A stretch of 64,000 nt of DNA from Mycobacterium sp. Root135 (GTDB lineage: Bacteria; Actinomycetota; Actinomycetes; Mycobacteriales; Mycobacteriaceae), in the NCBI RefSeq assembly GCF_001426545.1, contig NZ_LMEZ01000001.1, positions 62,967-126,966 of the forward strand, written 5' to 3'. The position numbers and the translations under genes are program-made. The notes beneath the pieces are model-generated. The model saw only the letters and a program-made list of their open reading frames with translations. It was not told where the DNA came from and did no database searches. Below are positions 17,794 through 25,506 of this stretch, one piece after another (position 1 is the first letter of the stretch; each line of letters starts with the position of its first letter).

Positions 17794-18372
17794 ATGTCTG
17801 ACTTCGACTCCACTGCGTATGACTCCATGACGTACGAGGAATTCGGCCGCCGGTTCTTCGAGATCGCCGTCACCGAGGAGCGCGTCGCCGCGGCGATCGG
17901 TCAGATCGCCGGCGAGGAATTCACGATGGGGCCCATGGCCCAGGGGCCCGGCAAGTTCGCCAAGGTCACGGCCAAGGTCCGGGTCCAGGACCCGGCGGTG
18001 ACGCGGCACCAAGGCGAACAGCTCACCTTCGACATTCAGATCCCCCTGGAGATCGAACTGATCATCGACCTGCGCATCGACAAGCCGCGCTTCAAGGTCT
18101 TCGGCGAGATCGCCCTGCGGGCCACCGCGATCGCCGCCCATCCGCTGTCGCTGATCCTCGACGTCGAGAAGCCCCGACCATCCGACATCTCCATCCACAT
18201 CACCTCGACGACGCTGCGGGCCGAATTGGTGCGCATCGTCGGTGGCGTCGACGCCGAGATCAAGCGCTTCGTCGCCCAGCACGTGGCAGGCGAAATCGAC
18301 AGCCCCGAATCGGCGAAGGCCAAGGTCATCGACATCAACAGCCAGATCGACGAGGTGTGGACCGGCGTCTGA
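17794..18372 (+). CDS. Conserved mycobacterial hypothetical protein
   Basis: 192 residues. A short N-terminal segment (YDSMTYEEFGRRFFEIAV) precedes a central beta-rich region of alternating hydrophobics (LTFDIQIPLEIELIIDLRID, FGEIALRATAIAAHPLSLIL), then a C-terminal helix with IDEVWTGV. The central part looks like an elongated beta sheet or lipid-binding-type fold, but I do not recognise the family. It lies 15 bp after the SnoaL-like gene and is probably co-transcribed with it; AAGG is 10 nt before the ATG. Confidence 0.6.
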   Translation: MSDFDSTAYDSMTYEEFGRRFFEIAVTEERVAAAIGQIAGEEFTMGPMAQGPGKFAKVTAKVRVQDPAVTRHQGEQLTFDIQIPLEIELIIDLRIDKPRFKVFGEIALRATAIAAHPLSLILDVEKPRPSDISIHITSTTLRAELVRIVGGVDAEIKRFVAQHVAGEIDSPESAKAKVIDINSQIDEVWTGV

Positions 18373-18409
18373 TTCGGCCGATCACCGCGATTCGCCGTAC
18401 CCTTCGAGC

Positions 18410-18817
18410 GTGGACAGCAACTCTTTCTTCGCGGGCCGCAAGAGCGCGGCGACCCGGATCGCACTGATCACCGGGGGCGCCGTCTGCGCCGCCATGGTGG
18501 TGGCGGCGCCCGCATCGGCGGACCCGACCTCGGACTTCATCAACTCGGTGGACAACGCAGGCATCGGCGCCGTCGACCCTGGGCAGGCGGCCGACCTCGG
18601 TCGCTCGGTGTGCCCGATGCTGTCGCAGCCCGGCCAGGACGTGGCGGACGCGGCCTCCCGAGTCGCCGACGCCGGTGGCATGTCGCTGGGACCGGCCACG
18701 ATGTTCACCGGGCTTGCCATCTCCGCGTTCTGCCCCGGTGCGATGAGCTCGCTGGCCAACGGCGAGTCGCCGATCCCACTCGGCCTACTCGGCGGCCTCG
18801 GCGGTTTCGGCAACTAG
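18410..18817 (+). CDS. DUF732-type small secreted protein
   Basis: 135 residues. The signal peptide has a basic N-terminus (GRKSAATR), a hydrophobic core and cleavage near ASADP. The mature part has the DUF732 pattern: DFINSVDNAGI, DPGQAADLGRSVCPML and a second Cys in AISAFCPG, giving one probable disulfide. DUF732 proteins are numerous, mycobacteria-specific exported proteins of unknown role. The GTG start is chosen because TACCCT at 18398-18403 lies 6 nt upstream, a leaderless signature. Its 3' end overlaps the convergent hydrolase gene by 33 bp. Confidence 0.8.
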   Translation: MDSNSFFAGRKSAATRIALITGGAVCAAMVVAAPASADPTSDFINSVDNAGIGAVDPGQAADLGRSVCPMLSQPGQDVADAASRVADAGGMSLGPATMFTGLAISAFCPGAMSSLANGESPIPLGLLGGLGGFGN

Positions 18818-19588
18818 GGCCACCGGCGTCAGCTGCGGGCGCTTCGCGCCGCGCCCGTTGCCGCTGGACAACCCCCGCAGATGCCGCCACACCCACGGCA
18901 TCAGCAGGTTCTGCGTCCACAGGGCCTGTGAGTACATCCGCGACCGGAAGCCCGGCCTGACGACCTCGGCCGTCGACGTCGCCCAATCATGGTTGCTACC
19001 CGGCAGATTCAGCGCTTCGGCCGCAGCGGCGGCGAACAGCGCGTGTCCCGCCGGTGAGCCGTGGACACGGTCGGGGCTCCACACGTCGGGGTCACCCATC
19101 GACTCCGCGTCGTGGAGGTCGACCAGCCGGAAACCGTGCCGGGCCGCCGCGGCGCGCACCACCGCGTTCATCTGCAGCACCCGCGCCCCGAGGAAACGTC
19201 CGACCGGCAGGATCTGCTCGAGGTCGGGAAACGTCGTGGTGACCACCGTGGCGCCGGTCTCGGCAAGCCGGTCGTGCAACAGGTCGACGTCCTCGAGCGC
19301 TGTGGCGAAGGACTTTCCCGGCCTGGTGACGTCGTTCATCCCGATGCAACTGGTGATCAGGTCGGGCCGCATCGCGACGGCTGCCGGCAGCTGGTTGTCG
19401 AGCACGTCGCGGATGCGACGCCCGCGCACGGCGAGGTTGGCGTACATGACGCCGGGGTGCAACTCCTCGAGCCGGACGGCCAGTCGATCGGCGAAGCCCG
19501 CCACGCCGACGGTGTCGTCACCGTCCCAGAGGCCTTCGGTTTGGCTGTCGCCGATGGCGACGTATCGCTGATATGACTCGTACGCCAC
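18785..19588 (-). CDS. SGNH/GDSL-family hydrolase
   Basis: 267 residues. The nucleophile Ser15 lies in AIGDSQTEG, the oxyanion Asn in CIGMNDVTRPG, and the Asp-x-x-His pair in SPDRVHGSPAGH, so all four SGNH blocks are present. This is an esterase/lipase-type hydrolase of small acyl or glycan esters. No signal peptide is seen, so it is probably cytosolic. The C-terminal 70 residues after the fold are basic and hydrophobic (WTQNLLMPWVWRHLRG), suggesting peripheral membrane contact. The GTG start has TAGAGT 6 nt upstream on the minus strand, which supports it. Confidence 0.85.
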   Translation of the reverse strand: MAYESYQRYVAIGDSQTEGLWDGDDTVGVAGFADRLAVRLEELHPGVMYANLAVRGRRIRDVLDNQLPAAVAMRPDLITSCIGMNDVTRPGKSFATALEDVDLLHDRLAETGATVVTTTFPDLEQILPVGRFLGARVLQMNAVVRAAAARHGFRLVDLHDAESMGDPDVWSPDRVHGSPAGHALFAAAAAEALNLPGSNHDWATSTAEVVRPGFRSRMYSQALWTQNLLMPWVWRHLRGLSSGNGRGAKRPQLTPVALVAETAEAAE

Positions 19589-19636
19589 GAGCGCACTCTA
19601 GCGGGGACGTGCGACGGCCATGTGAAAGGCTGAGGT

Positions 19637-20248
19637 ATGCCTGACGCAGCACGCCCGGACACCGTCGCGGGTTTTCTTGACGCACAGCGATTTACACGTG
19701 AGCAGGTGTTCGCCGAGCCCAGCCCCGTGCCGAACGCCCCCGGCGCCTACGGGTGGTGGTTCCGTACCCTGCCCGAAGCGGTCGACGCGACGGGGTGCGA
19801 AGTACGCGACGGCCTCACGCTGCTGCACGTCGGAATCAGCCCGACGCCTCCGCCTGCGAGCGGCAAGCGACCGGTCAGCCAAGACCTGCACAAGCGGATC
19901 CGTTACCACTTCGGCGGCGCCCGCGGCAACGCCGACGGTTCGTCACTGCGCAAGTCGCTCGGGGTGCTGCTAGCCAAGGAGCTTGGCCTCGAGCTACGCC
20001 GCATCGGCTCCGGCAAGCAGATCACCCTCGCCGGCGGCGAGGCCGTCCTCAACCAGTGGATGTCGGACAACACCCTGGTGTCCTGGGTGGTACGTCCCGA
20101 GCCGTGGGTCTTCGAGGAGGAACTGACCACCAACCTCGTCCTGCCGCTGAACCTGCAGGGCGACACCGCCTTTCATCAGGAGCTCAAGCGTCTCCGACGC
20201 GACGCCATGGTCAAGGCAGGCAAGCTCCGCATACTCAAGGAGTGGTAG
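19637..20248 (+). CDS. GIY-YIG nuclease-like protein
   Basis: 203 residues. The domain has the GIY-YIG elements in order: GAYGWWF (residues 36-42, the GIY strand), LLHVGIS (62-68, the YIG strand), LHKRIRYHF (84-92, with the conserved Arg and a His), and FEEELTTNLVLPLN (159-172, the metal-binding Glu and terminal Asn). The tyrosines of the classical motif are partly replaced (GAY/HVG), as in many stand-alone bacterial members. No second domain is present. The gene ends 4 bp before the NUDIX gene and is probably co-transcribed. Whether it cuts DNA is inference. Confidence 0.65.
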   Translation: MPDAARPDTVAGFLDAQRFTREQVFAEPSPVPNAPGAYGWWFRTLPEAVDATGCEVRDGLTLLHVGISPTPPPASGKRPVSQDLHKRIRYHFGGARGNADGSSLRKSLGVLLAKELGLELRRIGSGKQITLAGGEAVLNQWMSDNTLVSWVVRPEPWVFEEELTTNLVLPLNLQGDTAFHQELKRLRRDAMVKAGKLRILKEW

Positions 20249-20252
20249 CTCG

Positions 20253-20720
20253 ATGCCTCGCACCAGCGCAGGCCTCCTGCTGTACCGGCGCGGCGCCGAC
20301 GGGTACGACGTCCTGATCGGCCATCCGGGCGGCCCGTTCTGGGCCCGCAAGGACGAGGCGGCGTGGTCGATCCCCAAGGGCGAGTACACCGACGACGAGG
20401 ATCCGTGGGTCGCCGCCCAGCGTGAGTTCGTCGAGGAGATCGGCCTTCCCGTTCCCGAGGGGCCGCGGGTGGCACTGCCGCCGGTCAAGCAGTCGGGAGG
20501 AAAGATCGTCACCGCCTTCGCGGTGGCGGCCGACCTGGACGTCACCGACAGTGTCAGCAACACCTTCGAGCTGGAGTGGCCGAAGGGGTCGGGAACCATC
20601 AAGGAGTTCCCCGAGATGGACCGGGTGGCGTGGTTCTCCGTCGCCGAGGCCTACGTGAAACTGCTCAAGGGCCAGCGCCCGCTGCTGGACCACCTGCTGG
20701 CCCACCTCGGCGACGCCTGA
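20253..20720 (+). CDS. NUDIX hydrolase
   Basis: 155 residues. A full Nudix box lies at residues 43-65, with G43, E49, R57-E58 and E61-E62 followed by I63-G64, the metal-binding helix that hydrolyses nucleoside diphosphates linked to another moiety. The N-terminus (SAGLLLYRR) and the HPGGPFWARKDEAAWSIPKGE region place it in a subgroup of small bacterial Nudix proteins with a Trp-Ser-Ile-Pro-Lys motif. The substrate is not visible. AAGGAG lies 10 nt before the ATG and overlaps the end of the GIY-YIG-like gene, so translation may be linked. Confidence 0.85.
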   Translation: MPRTSAGLLLYRRGADGYDVLIGHPGGPFWARKDEAAWSIPKGEYTDDEDPWVAAQREFVEEIGLPVPEGPRVALPPVKQSGGKIVTAFAVAADLDVTDSVSNTFELEWPKGSGTIKEFPEMDRVAWFSVAEAYVKLLKGQRPLLDHLLAHLGDA

Positions 20721-20725
20721 CCCCA

Positions 20726-21823
20726 CTACAGGTCGAGCACCAGCGCCGCGTCTCCGGCCGCCCGTGACACGCAGACCAGCATCATCCCGGCGTCCCGCTC
20801 GGGGTCGGTGAGCAACGTGTCACGGTGTTCGACGTCCCCGCCGAGCACGCGGACGCGACACGTCCCGCAGAAACCCTGCTGGCACGAGTACGGCGCGTGC
20901 ACGCCCTCGCGCTTGAGCGCACCCAACAACGTCTCGTCCGCGCCGACCCGGACCGCGGCGCCCGTCGAGGCCACCGACACCGAGAACTCGGTGCCGTCGA
21001 CGACCGGGGGAGCGGCAAAGCGCTCGAAGTGCAATTCCACGTCGTCGCGTCCGGCCAACGCCGACCGCAGCGCGGTCAGGACCGGCGCAGGTCCGCACGC
21101 GTAGACCGTCGTGCCGCCGGGGCACTCGCCGAGAAGGTCGGCGGGTGTCGGCAGACCGGCCTCGTCGTCGGTGCGGATCTGGATGCGGTCACCGAAGCGG
21201 GCCAATTCCTCGAGGAACGGCAGCGTGTCGCGACGGCGGCCGGTGTACACCATCGACCACTCCACGCCGAGGCTTTCGGCCTGCGCGAGCATCGGAAGGA
21301 TGGGGGTGATCCCGATGCCGCCTGCGATGAACCGAAACCGTTGAGCCGGCGAGCCGTATCCCGGCACGGTCAACGGGAAGGCGTTGCGGGGACCGCTGGT
21401 GGTGATCGTCGCCCCGACGGCCAAGTCGTGCACCTCGAGTGATCCCCCGCCGCCGGTTGGTATGCGGCGCACGGCGATCCGATAGGAATCGGTGATACCG
21501 GGATCGCCGCACAGCGAATACTGCCGCACCCGACCGCTGGGCAGGTGCACGTCGACGTGCGCGCCAGGGTGCCAACGCGGAAGCACGCCACCGCCGGGGG
21601 CGGCCAGCGTCAACGCGATCACGTCCTGGTCGTGGGCGACGACCCGACGGTCGGTCACGACGAGTGGAAACTCACGGTCGACATCGGGCAGCGGCGCTGG
21701 ATTACGTACGGCCGCAGACAGATTGAAGAATCCGGTGAGGATGGTGGCTGCGACGCCCAGCGGCACGTCGTGGCGCGATCGGCCCGAGGCGCTCGGCGGC
21801 ACCTCCCGGAATCGCGCGAACAT
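20726..21823 (-). CDS. PDR/VanB-type flavin and 2Fe-2S oxidoreductase
   Basis: 365 residues. An N-terminal FMN-binding beta barrel has the RQYSLCGDP flavin motif, then an NAD domain with IAGGIGITPILPML and VYACGPAPVL. A C-terminal plant-type ferredoxin domain has the CX4CX2C cluster (SCQQGFCGTC) and the fourth Cys in MMLVCVS. Such proteins carry electrons from NAD(P)H to an oxygenase. The ATG shares one base with the stop of the upstream PF10118 gene (TGATG), so the two are translationally coupled and the upstream protein is the likely electron acceptor (inference). The first 40 residues are a helix-rich extension. Confidence 0.9.
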   Translation of the reverse strand: MFARFREVPPSASGRSRHDVPLGVAATILTGFFNLSAAVRNPAPLPDVDREFPLVVTDRRVVAHDQDVIALTLAAPGGGVLPRWHPGAHVDVHLPSGRVRQYSLCGDPGITDSYRIAVRRIPTGGGGSLEVHDLAVGATITTSGPRNAFPLTVPGYGSPAQRFRFIAGGIGITPILPMLAQAESLGVEWSMVYTGRRRDTLPFLEELARFGDRIQIRTDDEAGLPTPADLLGECPGGTTVYACGPAPVLTALRSALAGRDDVELHFERFAAPPVVDGTEFSVSVASTGAAVRVGADETLLGALKREGVHAPYSCQQGFCGTCRVRVLGGDVEHRDTLLTDPERDAGMMLVCVSRAAGDAALVLDL

Positions 21824-22725
21824 CAGAGGTGGGCGGCCCGGGCCGCGGGGGAGGTGGCGAGGTACGCAACGGCCTGCGCCGTCGACCCCATGTCGTCCGG
21901 CGAGAAGCCCGGCCGGAAGTACATGAAGGTGTTGGACCCGAACAACTTCCGGTACTTGGGCAGCAGCCCCAACTTCGAGTCGCGCATCCGGAGGCGTTGC
22001 ATCTCGAACCAGCCCAACTCGACGGTCGGGTCGTTCTTCGACAGATACCAGGCGCCGCGCTGGAAGAACGTCGCCATCAGAATGACGGCGATCGACATGG
22101 CGCGGATGCGGTCGAGGTAGCTGTCGTGAAAGTAGTGCGCGACGTCGTGGGCCACCATGCGGTGCTCGACCTCTTCGCTGCCGTGCCAACGGAACAGGTC
22201 CACGATCGTCGGGTCGGCACCGTGGTCGTCCCACGTGCAGTTCAGCGAGAAGTCGCCGAGCACCGCGGTGTAGTGCTCGATCGCGGCGATCAACCACAGT
22301 CGGTCGCACAGGTGGTTCAGCTTGCGCTTGGGATCGGTGATCGAGGGGTCCGGGGCCAACACCTTCTCGAACACGAACTCGATCTGGTCGAGGATGGGTT
22401 TGACGTCGACCCCGTGGCCGACCATGTACTCGTGCAGCACCTTGTCGTGCACGTCGGCGTGGGTTGCCTCCTGGCCGATGAATCCGCGCATGTCCTCGGC
22501 CAGCTTGGGATCCTTGACCAGCGGCAGCGCCTCGTTGTAGGCCGCGACGAACCAGCGTTCCGCGGCCGGCAAGATCACGTTGAGCAGGCTGATCATGTTC
22601 GACGCCACGGGGTGGTCGGGGATCCAGTGCAGAGGAACGTCGTGGATGTCGAAGTGCACTTGCCGTGCCTGGATCTGCACGGGCCCGGGATCGATGACCG
22701 TGTGGAAACGCCGTGGTCGCAACAT
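21823..22725 (-). CDS. PF10118 'metal-dependent hydrolase' family, di-iron-like helical protein
   Basis: 300 residues. The sequence fits PF10118, annotated as predicted metal-dependent hydrolase. Its helices carry a carboxylate-bridged metal pattern: Glu56 (PAAERWF), E86-x-x-H89 (GQEATHADVH), Glu150 (AIEHYTA) and E185-x-x-H188 (SEEVEHRMVAHDV). This is the ligand order of four-helix-bundle di-iron oxidases and desaturases rather than of a hydrolase. The gene is translationally coupled to a ferredoxin-type reductase, which would fit an oxygenase. No signal peptide is seen; one hydrophobic stretch (AMSIAVILMATFF) may touch the membrane. The start has GAAGGGG just upstream. Confidence 0.8.
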   Translation of the reverse strand: MLRPRRFHTVIDPGPVQIQARQVHFDIHDVPLHWIPDHPVASNMISLLNVILPAAERWFVAAYNEALPLVKDPKLAEDMRGFIGQEATHADVHDKVLHEYMVGHGVDVKPILDQIEFVFEKVLAPDPSITDPKRKLNHLCDRLWLIAAIEHYTAVLGDFSLNCTWDDHGADPTIVDLFRWHGSEEVEHRMVAHDVAHYFHDSYLDRIRAMSIAVILMATFFQRGAWYLSKNDPTVELGWFEMQRLRMRDSKLGLLPKYRKLFGSNTFMYFRPGFSPDDMGSTAQAVAYLATSPAARAAHL

Positions 22726-22813
22726 CGCAGCCCCTTCGTCGTCAGGTGACGGAAGGTGAGTCTACGCGGTTCGAGCCCCTAGGTGGGACCGCGGGTACCG
22801 GGTTCCTGAGGCG

Positions 22814-23236
22814 TCAGCCGACGGGGACGGCAACCCCGATGGGGCCACCGTAGGTGCCCTGGCCACTGCCAGAGGTGCCGGGAGCCGGGGCGGCAGGTGC
22901 AGCAGGAGCGGCCCCCGCTGCGTCCTTCGCCGCCGCAGTGGTGCAGTCCAGCATCAGGATCATCTTGCTCTTCAGCGCCTTCTGCTGGCTGACGATGCAC
23001 TGCGACTGCGGCAGGTCACTGCCGAACGAGCCGCCGAACGTCGCGCGCATCCCTTGACTCTTCAGAATGCCGACGGCCTTGTAGTACGGCTCGCCGACGA
23101 CGTTGGCCGAACTCGAGGTCGCCGGTGCCGCGACGGCGGTGGCGGGACCGAGCAGAGCCACGGACGCAATGGCCGTAGAAGCGATGGCGGCCGGAACGAA
23201 GAGCCCGACGGCCCCCAGCCCAATGATCTTCTTCAC
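22814..23236 (-). CDS. Small secreted protein with Ala/Pro-rich tail
   Basis: 140 residues. A Lys-Lys start and a long hydrophobic stretch form a signal peptide, with cleavage near AVAAPA. The mature domain of about 60 residues contains VGEPYYKAVGILKSQGMRA and two cysteines (SQCIVSQQ and MLDCTT), a small fold resembling a PASTA repeat in its VGxxYxxAxxxL pattern, though this is tentative. The C-terminus is Ala/Pro/Gly-rich. The GTG at 23236 is chosen over an upstream in-frame start because GGAGGG lies just before it and the signal peptide then begins correctly. Confidence 0.7.
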   Translation of the reverse strand: MKKIIGLGAVGLFVPAAIASTAIASVALLGPATAVAAPATSSSANVVGEPYYKAVGILKSQGMRATFGGSFGSDLPQSQCIVSQQKALKSKMILMLDCTTAAAKDAAGAAPAAPAAPAPGTSGSGQGTYGGPIGVAVPVG

Positions 23237-23301
23237 GTGCCCTCCGTATGTCTCGGTGCGGCTGCGAACATATCGCAGTTCAGCCTCTTGAGAAACTTCG
23301 G

Positions 23302-25452
23302 TCACTCGCGTGCCGGTGTTACCTGCGCGCGCATGACCTCGGCCAGGCCCGCCGCCCGCGAACTGGCGAACACGTCCTCCAGTAGGAGTTCCCTGCCGTC
23401 GGGGCCGGCCAGCTTGACCCGCCAGTTCGGATATTCGTCGGTGGTTCCCGGTTGATTCTGGGCCCGCACGTCACCCACCGCATCCGGAAGGGCCAGCGCC
23501 AGCAGGCGCGACGGCGTCCGCCCCAGGTATGCGTACAAGGCGCTGACGATCTCCTGAACGCTCGGATCGTCGCCGAGCAGCCCCATCTCCCGCAGCACGG
23601 CGAGCCACGCCGCCTGCTCGGCCTGGTCGTCGGCCAGCTCGTCGGCGGCCGGCCGGGTCAGCAGACCCAGTTCCTGACGGATGCGGACGTGCTCACCCGC
23701 CAGATAACCGGCCGTCGGCGGCAAGTCATGCGTGGTCACCGACGACAGGCTGTACTCCCGCCACTTGCGCGGCGCGAGCGGTGCACCGGCTGGGTCGCCG
23801 TCCCCGTCGCGGTCCAGCTCGAACCACAGGATCGAGGTGCCGAGCAGACCCCGCTCGGCGAGATAGTCCCTGACCCACGGTTCGACGGTGCCCAGATCCT
23901 CGCCGACGACGACGGCGCCCGACCGATACGCCTCCAGCGCGACGATGCCGATCAACGCCTCGTGGTCGTAGCGCACGTAGGTGCCCTCCCTCGGATCGGC
24001 GTCCTTCGGGATCCACCACAGCCGGAACAGCCCGATGATGTGGTCGATGCGAATGCCACCGGCGTGGCGAAGCAAGGCGTTGACGAGCGCGCGGAACGGT
24101 TCGTACCCCTGCTCGACCAGTCGGTCCGGTCGCCACGGGGGCTGCGACCAGTCCTGCCCGAGCTGGTTGTACTCGTCGGGGGGCGCGCCGACGCTGACGC
24201 CGAGCGCGAGGGTGTCCTGCAGGGCCCACGCGTCGGCCCCGTTGGGATCGACCCCGACGGCCAGATCGTGCATCACGCCCAGCGCCATGCCCGCCTGGAC
24301 GGCGGTCGCCTGCGCAGCCGTGAGCTGGTCGTCGAGCTGCCACTGCAACCAGCGGTGGAAGTCGACGGCGTCCGCGCGCTTGGCCGCGAAGGCGGCGACC
24401 GAGGGGCTGCCCGGATGGCGCAGCTCCTCGGGCCAGAAATGCCAGTCGCTGCCGTACTTCTCGGCCAGCGCACACCAGATGGCGAAGTCGTCGAGGTTGC
24501 GTCCCTCCCGTGCCCGGTAGGCGGCGTAGGCCAGGTCGCGACCCGCGGATCGCTTGACGCGGTACACCGCCCGCAGCGCTGCCCGCTTGATCTTCCACAC
24601 CGAGTCGCGGTCGATCAGGGTGGACTTCTTGGCCCGGGCCTGGGCGACCGACCGCGCCTTGCGCAGCTCCCCGCGGTCCCCGACGTAGGCGAATTCCTGA
24701 ATGGCCTCGACCCGCAGATAGATCGGGTTGACGAAGCGGCGTGACGTCGGCAGGTACGGCGACGGCTCCATCGGCGGGGTCGGCGCTGCTGCATGTAGCG
24801 GGTTGACAAGGACGAAACCGGCCCCGTATTGCGAGGCGGACCACACGGCGAGATCGGTCAGGTCGGTCAGGTCGCCGATGCCCCAGGACCGCTCCGACCG
24901 CACGCTGTAGAGCTGGGTGGCCACGCCCCAGGTCCGCCCGCCGCCCAGCGAGGTGGGCAAGACCGCCGCGTCGGGGGCGACGATCAGCGCGGCGTCGGCG
25001 TCGACCCCACCCGCGGTGACGTGCAGCCGGTGGTAGCCGATCGGCAGGTCGGAAGGCAGCTCGAAGCTGGCCTCCCCGATCAACCGGCCGTCGAGCTCGC
25101 GGGGCGGTGTGTCGTTCACCAGCTGGCGAAGGCCGGTGCGGACGGTGCCGTCCTCCAGCCGGATCCAGCCGCCCACGTCGCCACCGTGGGTGACGTGCAC
25201 CCAGAACGACGTCGCCCGACCCGTGCGCGTCACGACCGTCGGCGGCAGGACCCGTCGCCAGTGATCCTCGTCGAGTGCACGCAGCGCGCCCTGACGCTCG
25301 TCCTCGGTGCCCGCCGCGACCCCCAACGCGGTCAGCACCGAGACCAGCGTCGACTCCGAAACCACCTGGTGGCCGCCCGTCCAATCGTCGTAGGTGGCAG
25401 CCACGCCATAGCGGCGGGCGAGTTCGACCAGTGAGCCGGCCAGTTCAGTCAT
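23302..25452 (-). CDS. malQ: 4-alpha-glucanotransferase (amylomaltase)
   Basis: 716 residues, GH77. The catalytic residues are visible in order: the nucleophile Asp in GIRIDHIIGLFRLW, the acid/base Glu in VVGEDLGTVEPW and the transition-state Asp in TTHDLPPTAGY. The enzyme transfers alpha-1,4-glucan segments between glucose chains in glycogen and maltodextrin turnover. Length is longer than plant-type amylomaltases because of an extra N-terminal region of about 150 residues (including a beta domain), normal for actinobacterial MalQ. CAAGAT lies 7 nt before the ATG on the minus strand, possibly a leaderless promoter. It stands alone, divergent from an MFS gene. Confidence 0.93.
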   Translation of the reverse strand: MTELAGSLVELARRYGVAATYDDWTGGHQVVSESTLVSVLTALGVAAGTEDERQGALRALDEDHWRRVLPPTVVTRTGRATSFWVHVTHGGDVGGWIRLEDGTVRTGLRQLVNDTPPRELDGRLIGEASFELPSDLPIGYHRLHVTAGGVDADAALIVAPDAAVLPTSLGGGRTWGVATQLYSVRSERSWGIGDLTDLTDLAVWSASQYGAGFVLVNPLHAAAPTPPMEPSPYLPTSRRFVNPIYLRVEAIQEFAYVGDRGELRKARSVAQARAKKSTLIDRDSVWKIKRAALRAVYRVKRSAGRDLAYAAYRAREGRNLDDFAIWCALAEKYGSDWHFWPEELRHPGSPSVAAFAAKRADAVDFHRWLQWQLDDQLTAAQATAVQAGMALGVMHDLAVGVDPNGADAWALQDTLALGVSVGAPPDEYNQLGQDWSQPPWRPDRLVEQGYEPFRALVNALLRHAGGIRIDHIIGLFRLWWIPKDADPREGTYVRYDHEALIGIVALEAYRSGAVVVGEDLGTVEPWVRDYLAERGLLGTSILWFELDRDGDGDPAGAPLAPRKWREYSLSSVTTHDLPPTAGYLAGEHVRIRQELGLLTRPAADELADDQAEQAAWLAVLREMGLLGDDPSVQEIVSALYAYLGRTPSRLLALALPDAVGDVRAQNQPGTTDEYPNWRVKLAGPDGRELLLEDVFASSRAAGLAEVMRAQVTPARE

Positions 25453-25506
25453 GGCGACGATCTTGCCGGTTCAGCCGCGTCGCCGCGTACCCGTATCGTC
25501 TGGGCA

